Shown: positions 23,304 through 34,804 of the stretch, in pieces
How positions within the stretch are numbered: position 1 is the first letter of the stretch
How the letters are laid out: each line of letters opens with the position of its first letter
Origin: Plasmodium coatneyi
Lineage: Eukaryota; Apicomplexa; Aconoidasida; Haemosporida; Plasmodiidae
Assembly (NCBI RefSeq): GCF_001680005.1
Contig: NC_033566.1
Span: 2,480,001-2,544,000, forward strand
Direction of reading: 5' to 3'
Length of the DNA: 64,000 bases
The notes under the pieces: generated by a model
Seen by the model: only the letters and a program-made list of their open reading frames with translations
The model's database searches: none
Told to the model about the DNA's origin: nothing
Program-made: the position numbers and the translations under genes

Positions 23304-26300
23304 TTTATTTTTAATTAACTTTGAACAATAATTTTAATAATATACAAGCAGAAAAAGATGCTCACCTTTAGGTATATATTTGTACTGCTTTCACACACGC
23401 ACACCTTGTAAAATATGGAAACAGGGCCAATCGTGGTGGTCATTGGATTGTCTGTTCATATGAGAAGAGTACACTTTAAAGAACAATTTCTGTCGAACTT
23501 TGTCATTTTTATTAAAAATAATCAGAGAGAAAGAATGGACGATGTTTTTCTCCTTTTGAGGTTTAGAAGGAGTTTGGAATTAAATGGCCATAAACAAAAT
23601 GGCACGCTCATTTTTTGAATGGGACACAATGTGAACCTATCGGGAGCGGCAAACAAAATGTACTTATCTTTCTAAAATTTCGTTTGTTTTTAAATATTAC
23701 CATTTGGGAGTTCATACAACATCAGGTGTGCAGTGTACCGGAACAGACTTTAAGCAAAATGGAATGTATGAAAAAAAAATAAAATAAAATAAATAACCTG
23801 CAGATCCACCTGGCAAGTGCCATAAACTAATTAAATGTAAGGTGATCAACATATTAGCAAAATGGAACGGAATAATCGTGCGTCTGTAAAGCATATTAAC
23901 ATTTTTTTTTTTTTACGCTAGGAGGGACATTTTTACTTGACTTACTAGATAACGTTATTTTAAAAAAAGACAAAAAGACAAATAATTTTTATGAATATAA
24001 AAGAAGGGTGTCCAAATATATCGAATTCCCTATTGGACGTGGCTCAAGGGTGTAGAAGGTACCATGCGAGATTTGATGGAACGATTTATTAGTACCGAAT
24101 TTTTTCTACCATAGTACATTTACATGTGATCTTTTGCAGGGAAAAAATACATACATGTTGGCATGTACAGACCCATACGGGCATACATTTTTCCGTTCCA
24201 TTCACACAACTTAACACAACTTAGTGAATTTTGAACTGAAAAAATTGTGAAAAATAAAAGGTGTCATAATCAGGTGCAGAACAACACTTATAACAAAGTT
24301 GCGGCTTCTTTAATTCATAAAATTGTGCACCTGCTTTTTTGTGGAGCCAGCATTTCTTCAGCATACAAAAAAGGCAGTCTCATAAAACCGCAGAATAACT
24401 TTTTTTTTTAGATGTTTATCAACTGTAATGGTAATAAAATTGTGATGGCTCAAAGGTTAAGCAAATTTTTTATGTGTAATTTTCCACAGGAAAATATTCG
24501 CATATTAAAAGTACTCATAAGAATTATCCTTTTCGTGGTATAAGTACGCGCGAGATGAAGACTATTCTGAAGTAAGAGTTGGAGTTATATTTCTATTTTT
24601 AATGGAAGAATACGAACGTGTACATACGTATAAATGTATCGTGACGCCCCTTAATGATGACCAAAAAGAGGAAGCGCGCCTTTTAGGAATTACTCAAAAT
24701 TGAAACAATTTGAGCGTCATACTTTTTATCATTCAACTCTGGAAAAGGCATGAGATTATTATTTCGATTTATATTAAATTAAAGGATAAAATGATTGTAT
24801 ATAATATTATGCTTTTTTTTTTTTTTTTTTGTGTGTGCCATATTTTCCGTGAGAAAAGTATTTTGGCATACAAAATTTTTTGCGTGCGTGAATTTTTTTT
24901 AAATTTGAACTTTTTTTTATTTCCACCTACAATTTAACTGTGCTAAATTATACACTTGCGTAAACATTAAAAAAAAAAAATTTATGGCAAAGAAAAAAAT
25001 AGGAAAAGATTAGGTATTATTATATCACCCCTTATGGGCGTAATTGAAAAGGATACAATTACAAATATAGCGCAATTAAAAATATACATTTTAGTTATTC
25101 CTTTTTGCTAAGAAGTGCCATATTTTTAGGAAATATTTAAAAAATACGATTAGCATGAAATATTTGTTCACTAATATTTTCACTGCATTTGCTGCGGTGG
25201 TATAAAAACCTATTACTATTATATGTGTTTTATATATTTATTAATTTAGAATTTGAAGAGAAAAGTTAGTCCCCATTCCATTTTTTTTATAAAGTGAATA
25301 ATATGTCATATAATTATTTTAACGATATTGCGCTGATATACTGGCAAAACTGCTAAGAAGAAAAGAAATTTTATAATATTTAAAGTAGAAAAAAAAAAGG
25401 ATATTTTATAATTAAATGCGCTATATGCAGCCTTGCGTGGAAATAATTATTCTTATTTCGCTTAAAAATTGTCATCATAAAATATTTTTACCTAACTCTT
25501 TTTTAATTCATTGCTTCATTTACTACTGCACTATTATTGATTATTTTATTATTATTTTTTTTAATTAATAAAAATCATGAATTATTTTTTTCAACCCTTC
25601 CTTTTGTGCTAAATACTTACCATTCTAACAACAGTGTTTTGAAAAAGAAAAATTATTACAAATCGCTCTTTTATCACGCAAACGATTTAATGAACAAATT
25701 TCTTTCAGTTTATAGCGTATTTTAAAGAAGTAGCAATTTTTATAAGAAAAATATTTTTCTTAAATATAAAATATATTTTTTCCCGTAATAAAAGAAAACA
25801 TCATTCTTTTAAAAGATATTATCCTCTAATGCCATAAAAGTATACGTACTACGTAATTTTGTTAGTTTAATTTATTTGCCGAAATACACAAAGCATATTT
25901 TTTTTCGAATATAAAATGTACGTATATATATTTTAGATAATTGCGCGCATACTCAAGCTTTAATTAATTTTTATTCCGCAGAAAATACTTATTATAGCTG
26001 TTTGTACACATGGTTATTTCGTTATCTCATACCATTCTTAGTTTGCTGCGAAATATTTAAGAGCGATTAGAATTATTATTAAGAGGGAAAAGACGATTCG
26101 CCTATTTCAAATGCTTGTACAGCAGTTTAGTAATCCCATGAGGAATTAAATCAATTGATTAGAAGATATACAGAACAGTTATATTTGTATATTTATATAA
26201 CGTAACATTTAGGCATATTATAGCCCCCAGTTATATGGTACGTATCCTCCAAACTTTTCAGTAGACTCCATCTGAATTTTTTACCTACATATAACATTTT

Positions 26301-26315
26301 AACATTGTGAAAAAA
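22774..26315. other. Intergenic AT-rich region
   Basis: About 3.5 kb without a supported gene. Features seen are an (AATT)n/TTAA microsatellite at about 22915-22936, a run of 38 T at 23263-23300 and several other T runs. A 67-residue frame at 23415-23618 begins METGPIVVVIGLSVH but has no splice or domain support and is not called. Confidence 0.55.
23263..23300. repeat. Poly-T tract, 38 T
   Basis: Uninterrupted thymine run downstream of the three-exon gene. Low-complexity DNA with no coding meaning. Confidence 0.9.
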
Positions 26316-27113
26316 ATGAATACCTTTAACCACATAGTCAAGATTGCCCTTTTTACCCTCTTCATCGTAAGAAACGAAATACATGTTAGTGCGCCATTGC
26401 AGGTGCCCTCACATATGTAGCATATTTTTAAGGCGAGAGTGATAAACTATAAACTGCTTCTGCATGGTTTACTTCATGAGGGCGATGTTTTTTACCATTT
26501 AGGAGTGTTCGGCTAATGATACACACATATGCAAGTAGAGAGAGAACAAAGTATTCATTTTGCGTGTGTCTTATTATTTTTTTTTTTTTCTCTTAACTTT
26601 TTTTCCCCTTTATAGTACACCTCGGCCAACAACGGAATTAACGAAAATGGCTTTGGAAAAGCTGTAGGAACAAGGAATATAAGATGTCTTACTGAAATGC
26701 ACAGAGAATTTGGAAGACGAGAATTCGGCGCACAAGGTGAACAAGGCCAATTTGTTAACGGGGAAGACACAAATGAACAAAGAAATAGAAACAGAGAAGG
26801 CTTCGATTCTCAAAATGACCGATGGAATTACAACTACCAAGGTTATCCTGGCTCTGACCCACAAATGCACGAAAGAGTCTACAGGAACAGTGATGTCCCA
26901 GAGTATTACAACAGCAACAACAACATTAGATACGTATCCCCAGGAAATAACTTCAACAATGAATTATTTGAAAAATTAAAGAACAATGCTGTATTTATCG
27001 TTCCAGCGTTACTACTAGGGTTCTACGCTCTGAGGAACATGGGAACCAACAGTTTATTAATGATGGTCGCCATTGCTGGTATTTTAATGTACACAAAGCA
27101 CTACGTCAATTAA
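26316..27113 (+). CDS. PEXEL exported protein with two C-terminal membrane segments, 182 aa
   Basis: Exons are 26316-26366 and 26616-27113, in phase 0. The donor ATC/GTAAGA and the acceptor after a pyrimidine-rich stretch ending TATAG are good; later donors in exon 1 (26385 or 26400) are alternatives. Exon 1 encodes a hydrophobic signal (NHIVKIALFTLFI). The canonical PEXEL RCLTE lies at about residues 40-44, which predicts cleavage by plasmepsin V and export into the host red cell. The middle is Asn/Gln/Arg/Tyr-rich and hydrophilic (about residues 50-125). The C-terminus has two hydrophobic stretches (AVFIVPALLLGFYAL and SLLMMVAIAGILMY) ending KHYVN. Such proteins usually sit in parasitophorous-vacuole, vesicle or erythrocyte membranes. 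I do not recognise the specific family. The next gene downstream has the same design. Confidence 0.85.
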
Positions 27114-28936
27114 GAAGCTGAACAGTACATATACATACGTACATACATACACACATATATATATGTATAATGCATATCTTATAAATAAAAAAAAAAAAGA
27201 AAAAGTCAGTTGTAGATATGATGCCCTTTTTTTTTTTTACCAGTACTCCCTAATTTTTTTTAAACACACTTGTACAATATATTCCGCGGAGTTATGATAA
27301 CCGTGTTGAGTATACATACACATTATGTATTTTTATGTTTATTTATATATTTATTTTGCTTCTGTTGGACACCGATGATTTTCTATAATAAATAATCTCA
27401 CATAAAGGACGACATTACTGAGTAGTGGCGGAGAAAAAAAACTGCCCTTTTGGTTATGGCCGCGTTTTTTTTTTGCACTACTACATTTTGTTGTGGGCTA
27501 AGAAAGAAGAAGGAGAGCCCCCCATTCAAGATCGGGATGGACAGAAAGAATGTGCAACCTACTATATACTGTGGTGCGAGCATGATTGGAAGAACTAAAA
27601 ATTCGTTGTAAAAAGAAAACCGTTTCGTAATACACATTGGCATACATCATTATGTGAAGTAATTATAAAATGGCTACAGTTACCGGCCCGGAAGGTGCGA
27701 ATGCGACGTGTGCTTTTTAATTTTGCTAAAAATACATGGAACAGTGTTTTTTTTTTTTTTTTAATGCATTTTATTTTTGATATCACAATTTAGCTATTGC
27801 TATTTTTTATCCGCATTTCTTTTTGTTCTACTTTTTTTTTTTTTTTTTTTCTTTTTTGCGTATTTTTGAGGCAGTAACAAAAAGTTTAATGCTAATTATT
27901 AATTCCTTTAAAAAAGAGTTGCAAAATGAATGAAAAAACTTGGGATTTTTTGTGAAGGAAATGTTAGGGGATTGATATTTTTTTTCATTTAAAGGGGCTA
28001 AAAATTATGTTATATAATTTCTGTAAAAATATAAAGCATACTGCGGTTTGTGTATGCACCATCTAAAATGTGCTTATTAGAGAAGATTAAATTAAAAAAA
28101 AAAAAAAAACGTGTTTAATATTTACGGATTATTAGTAGAGCACAAAAAGGAAAAAAAGGAAAACGATATACATTGGCATACCATGCCTTTTTTTCACATG
28201 CAAATTATTTATAAATGATTCGTTCCGTGTTTATGAAGGAACAAATTTGTAGGGCAAAAATAACGTTGCCTTCGTTCAGTTTATTTCGTTTTCTTTCATC
28301 CCTTACCATTGCTCAGAATTTTTCTTCATATGTAATAATTTTGCATAAGATAAAACCAATGATTTTATTAGGTGTCGTGTTTATATCTTGATGGTTTTTT
28401 AAATAAAGAAATAAAAAGTGGTAATCTTGTGCGTTCGTGCATTCTTATCTACATTTTTTTACATTTCAAAATTGATTTAAAATCATCCTTTTTTCTTTTT
28501 TTTTGAGGTGTTTAATTTACATTAAGCGCTGGGATTTTTTTTAAAAACGGAACATTGAGATTATCCTTTTCTTTTCTCTTATTTATAAAAGAAGTTATAG
28601 AAGAAGAAATAAAGTTCATTTTAAATAGTAAGAAATTTATTGCGTGCGCATATTTGAAATAAAATTTTTTTTCTTTTAATAGTATTCTTTGAATGGGGTA
28701 TTTTTTTCACAAAATATAATTATTTTTTCTAAATTTTTATATTTTTAAATTATTATTTCCTTTTAACTAATAATATATCAGCTTAATAACAAATTGTAAT
28801 TTTCAGGAAATTGGAAGGACAATTTTGTTTAAACAGAAGAAGATAAAAAAAGGGCGAGCATATTTTTAAGCTTCCCGCCTTACTTAGTTTTGCGAACAAT
28901 AAATCGAACTAGAAAAGTTTTCACTTTAAATACAAA
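27114..28936. other. Intergenic between two exported-protein genes
   Basis: Contains a CATA/TATA-rich microsatellite at about 27123-27170, poly-T tracts and no supported gene. The AT-rich stretch 28600-28936 directly upstream of the next ATG probably holds the 5' UTR and promoter of that gene. Confidence 0.55.
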
Positions 28937-30044
28937 ATGGCGAACTTAGCGAATAATAACTCGGGAAAGAAGACCTTTGGCGTTTCTTTTCTTACCAAAT
29001 TGGCCATATTTTCCGTTTTTGTTGGAACCTTAAACACCTTTACTTTTGTAAGGAAATGAAAAAATGGAAAATATGCATGAATTGAATATACATATATATA
29101 TTTGTATTAACAGTACGGACGGGAGATGGAAGAAGCCATGTGCGTTTGTAAAGAATTCTCCCCCTATTGGCAGTTCACCGAGTGCTAGAAAAAATTACAT
29201 AGAAAAATGTACATAGTGAGCATCCGAGGCACGAAAGTGATTATATGTAACTTAATGCGCACAGTTATATGGAATGCTGCCATTTAAGCGCATGCCTTAT
29301 GTGTATAATGCTTTTTTTTTTTTTTTTTTTTTTCGCCTCCTGTAGAGTAACAATGGTGAGTTCTCAAACAACCAACTTTCCGTCGGATCCGTGTCAACCG
29401 CAACATACAGAAGATGCTTAGCGGAAAAGTGCGAACCATCAACATCGTCTTCTTCCGGCAAAACAGGCCAAAAAAAATCAAGTAAAAAAAAGGACCCTTC
29501 CAAAAAAAGCAACACAGATAGTGATCTCTCATTAGGAGACGAAGTATGCCTCCTTGATTGTCCCCAAGAAGTTAACGAACAAGATATGGAACAATTAGGA
29601 AACATGTTTCAAGAATTATCAGAGAAGTTAAATGTAGGACAATATTTAGAAGAATATAGAGGACAGATGGAGGAATTCGCAAAGAAATTTGAAGAAGGTG
29701 ATGAAGAAAGTCTCAACATGGACTTCTGTAATGATTTATTTGGAAAATTAGCTGATTCTTTGATAGAGACATATGCTAAAGATACAAGTGATGAGAAGAA
29801 AACTAAAATGAAAGCAAATGCCCAAAAAGCTACCAACAGGTTGCTTAAGTACTGTTTGAAAGAGAAAGTAAGACAAAATAAAAAGAAGAAAAAGAAGGAA
29901 AAAAAAAAGCAAAAGGAGAAGGAAAAGGAACAAGAAAAGGAGAAGGAAAAGGAGCAAGAAAAGGAGAAGGAAAAGGAGAAAGAAAAGGAGAAGGAAAAGG
30001 AACAAGAAAAGGAGAAGGAGAAGGAACAAGATAATACAAAATAA
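28937..30044 (+). CDS. PEXEL exported protein with helical core and KEKEQ repeat tail, 269 aa
   Basis: Exons are 28937-29047 and 29346-30044, phase 0, with GTAAGG donor and CTCCTGTAG acceptor. Exon 1 (37 codons) has a hydrophilic start and a recessed signal (about residues 17-36, SFLTKLAIFSVFVGTLNTF). PEXEL RCLAE is at residues 60-64 just inside exon 2, predicting plasmepsin V cleavage and export. The Lys/Ser linker is followed by a helical region (about residues 95-210) with conserved-looking cysteines in CLLDCPQEV and DFCNDLFGKL. The tail is highly charged, with Lys runs and tandem EKEKEQ-type repeats ending in DNTK. There is no C-terminal membrane segment, so the product is probably a soluble or peripheral exported protein. 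The helical core recalls PHIST-like domains in size, but I see no clear Trp signature, so no family is assigned. Confidence 0.85.
29877..30033 (+). repeat. Coding repeat: KEKEKEQ-type charged tail
   Basis: In-frame short repeats of AAGGAGAAGGAAAAGGA type encode alternating Lys/Glu with periodic Gln at the end of the preceding gene. The repeat is likely to vary in length between isolates by slippage. Confidence 0.85.
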
Positions 30045-33000
30045 GCGACCTTTTTTTCCACTCCCACATTGTTGTATACGACAAATGAAAAGTACACACT
30101 GAGTTGTAATTATACAAGGAGAGAAGTTACGAGGAGGAAGAAATGCGCAAAACTGAACCGGTAAATATTCCTTTCAACGTATTGTAATTTATGTACATGC
30201 TTAAATAAATACGGGGCTAGCCGAATCGTAACTTTCGTTTAACTGTTGACACTGGAATTTTCGTCTCCCCGTTTTTAACACAGAGATGATAAGTGCAAAT
30301 TTTTGAGACAAATGAATGTCATAATAGATAGAGTAAACAACTACTATATGCGTAGCAGTGCGACATTCGATTTGTGTTCTTTTTAACTTTGGAAAATATT
30401 TTCATATTCCTTTTTACGTTTTTTATATGTGCATATATATGATGAGCTTTCATTTTTTTTTTTTTTTTTTTTTTTCCGCATATTAGCAGCATGGACGTCA
30501 GACACATGTTTTACGTATCAACGCATATATATATATATACATACCTTTCTGTTTGTGAAAAAAAAAAAAATGATCCCCCTTTCAGTTACTTCTTTCGTGT
30601 TTGTTAGTGTCCATGCACGTGCGTATGCTTACCTGATGACCCCCCAACACATTTCCCGTCTTTGTGCATATGTGCGTGTATATATATAAGAATCCGATGT
30701 TTTCATGTACATACGCGCGTGTAATGAAAAAATTAACTCCAATGTATATACCATTTTATATGATTATAACGAACTGATCAATTAATTCTTATCAATTAAA
30801 TTATCAATGAGAAAAAAGAACCCCCCTTCGTTTGGGCTTTCTTCCCCTGTAAAATGGGATAGCTACAATCGGATGTTTATAGTAACCAGTGAAGACGGGG
30901 CGAAAATATGCTCATTCGTCATTTAAGGAAATGAACATGCGGTGGAGCTACTTTGTAATATTATTTGTTCTTTATTTTTAATACATTCTTAAGAAATAAT
31001 TCTTTTCAATGGTTCTGGGTAAAGAGAAGGGGTGATCCAAGTAGCGGTACACAAAAACACACCTTTGAAAAATGGGTAACACGAATGAAGAACTTCCCCG
31101 TGGTTCTATTCTCAACGCGATGAAGATGGTCATTGTGTAGCAGAATGAAATGTTCTCCTTACTATGGTGCATCGGTTAACTGTTTAATGACATACGCGTA
31201 AAAGGACACTCTTGTTTTTCTTTAATTTGTGTGTGTGTTGTTAGTGGCACTAGGGGGGGAGGTGACGTGGTGCACGTGTATATACACATTTATGCATAGT
31301 AGGGAGGTCGCCCTAAATAAAGCACACATTTAAGCACTTATGCGGCATGTGTGTAATGTGCTTTTTCCGTTCTATCCGTGTAACTTTTTCTGTACTTGCT
31401 ATGTATATGTATGCATCTCCAATAGTGTGTGTTTTTTTTTTTTTTTTTCACATTGTTGGATTGTTTAATTTTTGCAAGACAATATCATCAGATGGGAACT
31501 GAATGATGTTTATTTTATTTTTTTTTTTTGTGGGACCGTGTTCCTCCACTAAATAGAGAAACGTAATTTAAGTGTCCTTTTAGGCCAAATGTGTGCATGT
31601 ATATGTGTACACATTCCAGGGCGCTGTGCTTTCTTAGACGTACGCAGCAAAAGTTTAGAATACTGTGTTATGACGCTAAATTAGGTACTAACGGGGGACC
31701 AGTTAGGACCCTAAAGGAGGTATGTGCGAATAGAAAACTGTCGCTTCGCTTACATCATAGAAGGAATAGATGTTCGTAAAAATGATGTAGGAAATTAGTG
31801 TTCATGAATTTTATTATAAAGGGGAGGAATAGCTTCCACAGGTACGCACGTGGACGTTTTAAGTGTTATGCCTTAGCATGATATGCTTTTACATAATAGG
31901 CTATATAATAGTTTCCTGCGCTGCATTCACGATGGCCCCAAAATAATGGCAAAACATGATAATATGCCGGTAACGAGGATATTTCGCATGATAAAACACG
32001 TCCAAAAAAAAAAAAGTGTAAAAACTGATCAATTCAGGGATGAACGTGAAAATGGTATTTAAATTATTTCTTTTAATTAATGGTATAAATTTCCTTGATC
32101 CGATAATATAATACGCATGTGTACAATTTATTTTTTTTGCAAAAAAAAAAAAAAAAAAAAAAAAAAATATGTAAAAAAAATGTGCTGCTCGTCCGTTGAT
32201 TATTAAAATATTTAGCATTTGTGTTTGGAGTAATAACATGGAAAGTACACCAGGCTTTTCCTTCTCGCCAATTGCCTCCGATTTGTTTCGTTGGAAAAAA
32301 AATAAGAGCTAATGTTATATTCTAGCCGGTACATAAATAGGAAAAAAATTCAGCAAATATAGCAAATTAAATGAGTAAATACGGCAAAAATAGCACGTGT
32401 ACACAGAAGAAAATTCCCCCAAGTGCGTGTCAACCTATAATTTCGTATTACATGAAACAATTTACACAATTTAAACTTACGAACATGTTATAATTTGTAA
32501 GCATTCATTATATATTCACATTATATATAGAGAGCTGCATCAAATCGTTTATTGGGGGGAATTTTATGTGCATAAGTGAAGCATTATGTGTGTACCTCCC
32601 GCGTCCTTATGATGAATGATTTCTTATTACTATGCATATATTTTTATGTAATAAACGAAGCTGTACATTTATTTAATTCAATGGTGTTATACGTGCTATA
32701 ATATGTAACAGTGTTTACCCTAAGCGGGCCCCCAAACGGCAATTAACAATTAGCAGCTAATAGGTACGAGTTATTAGTTACTATTTCTTAGTTACTATTT
32801 CTTAGTTACTAGTTAATAGTGACCAATCAAAAAGTCCCGCAGAAAGTTTGTTTGAAATTGTTCATTATTTTTTTGCGATATAGGGCAAAACACCTTGACA
32901 TTGTGTGGTACTATTTACCGGCATAGCACATGTACCAACGCAACAACTATATGCATTATGTGGCTTTGTATAAATGTAAAATGAGTATGCGATATGACAC

Positions 33001-34804
33001 TCTGAAGTGTGCAATTATATGCGTTTAAAACGCTTATGTGTTTATAGGGTGTTTAAAAATTATAGTTATATAATCGATTAGTTAGAATATATATAAATTT
33101 ATTTGTGTACATATATTTTATAAATAGATTCCTTTTACTCATTAGTTTTGCACTTTGTTGTACGCAAAACGTGCTGAGAACGCAGATTTTTCTTGTTGTA
33201 ATTATGGTACATGTACAAGTATATATATATAAATATGTATAAATATGTATAAATATGAATAAATATATATGTGTTTATATAAACAGTGCTGTTACTTCCC
33301 TTAAATAGAAAGATTCACCCTGCTGAATCACTCTGCCAATTTGGTTACTTACGATACATAATTTTTTGCGTTCTGCATTTGTAGAGTTTTTTTTACATTT
33401 CAAATAACATGGTTGAACAATTTTTTTTTTTTAATTGCTTATAGAAGTGGGTACAATGCATGTGTACCGTAAATAATCGCATTTAGTGCATTTAAAAGTG
33501 AACAAGTACATGGTATGAATAAATATATTCGAATATTTTATATAATATATAGCAGAATTTAAGTGTTGAACGTTGTAAAAAGGAAGTCTCGGGAGATTTA
33601 GAAGCGGAGAGAAATATTAAGAAACCCATATTTTTTGGAGTGTTTTTAAGTTAGGAAAAGGAAGGCAAGCCCACAGCATGCATTTTTGCGGGTGCAATAT
33701 GGGTGGCAGTAGCATAGATTTTTTGATTGTTTGGTTTGATGCAGATAGAAATTTAGCCTATCAAATTAATAACCCCGTTGTTCTTTAAGCATATTTCACA
33801 TATGTATAAATGTATATATATAACAACATATACAATGCAATATATACAAATATATGTAACGTTTATATACGTACACGCATGATCTAGTGGCAAAGTTAGT
33901 TCTTCGCAATTCTTTTTCTATTCATAAAAATGTGACAATTTTCTACAAATGTTCACAATTTTTTATATGTAAAATTGAAAATGATGTTCTTATCAATGAT
34001 TAATGGCGCGATTTAGCTCTACAAACGGGATAGCACATGTTTGTACATATTTAGTTTTACCTAAATGCAAAAATCGAGTGACTTTTTTTAGCGCAAAATG
34101 AACGTCCTTCTGTTAGTCAAAAAATAGCAGTTTTCACCAACAGGATGTTTATACAACGGGTGAAGTTATAGTATCTATAGATATACGCTTACTTCTATAT
34201 ATATTTATTTATTTATATATTTATTTATATATGTTTATATTGTTTGTTTATACGAATATACTCAATTGACCAAGTTATGTTTTCCTCCAACCAACATGTA
34301 CGAATCGCGAGTTTGTACATTTTTATCTATGCATATATAATTACAGTTTTTTCCTGATTTAATAATGAACCGAGCCTTGTGATTTTTTTGAATAAACATA
34401 TATACGTACATTTGATTAGATGATTTTTAAGTTATAGTTTCAGCGCCATTTTTACCATTTAGCATTTTGGTGTATATAAATATTAAGTCGCTTTTTTATG
34501 TAGTTGAGTGGAACAGTTTGTAATGATATACTAGCATTCATTTTAGAATGGATTATTTAGTATAATGGGCATTACGTCGTAACATTTTGTTTTACAAGTG
34601 AAAAAAAGTGACCATAAGTGATAAAGGGTTATTTTAAGTGATTACATGTGATTATTTCTGTAAGCTAAAAAGGCAGTTACTGTGCATGTGCAGTGTGTTT
34701 GACGTTGCCATTTTTCGTTTATCAGAAATAAGCAGTTAATGCGCCGCAAATGTTATTAGTTTAAATATAATTATTGTACGTCCAAATTACAGGAACCTTC
34801 ATAA
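30045..34804. other. Long intergenic region upstream of the PIR gene
   Basis: About 4.8 kb with no supported gene. Small repeats are visible: a 14-16 bp TTAGTTACTATTTC repeat at about 32772-32815, a TATAAATATG repeat at about 33226-33265, and TTTA/TATA-rich DNA at about 34195-34245. Poly-A and poly-T tracts occur near 30452-30475, 31432-31448 and 32142-32167. Confidence 0.55.

Noticed and set aside
29609..30117. Antisense Ser/Phe- and Leu-rich frames opposite the KEKEQ tail
   Set aside because: Composition shadow of the Lys/Glu repeat in the plus-strand exported protein.
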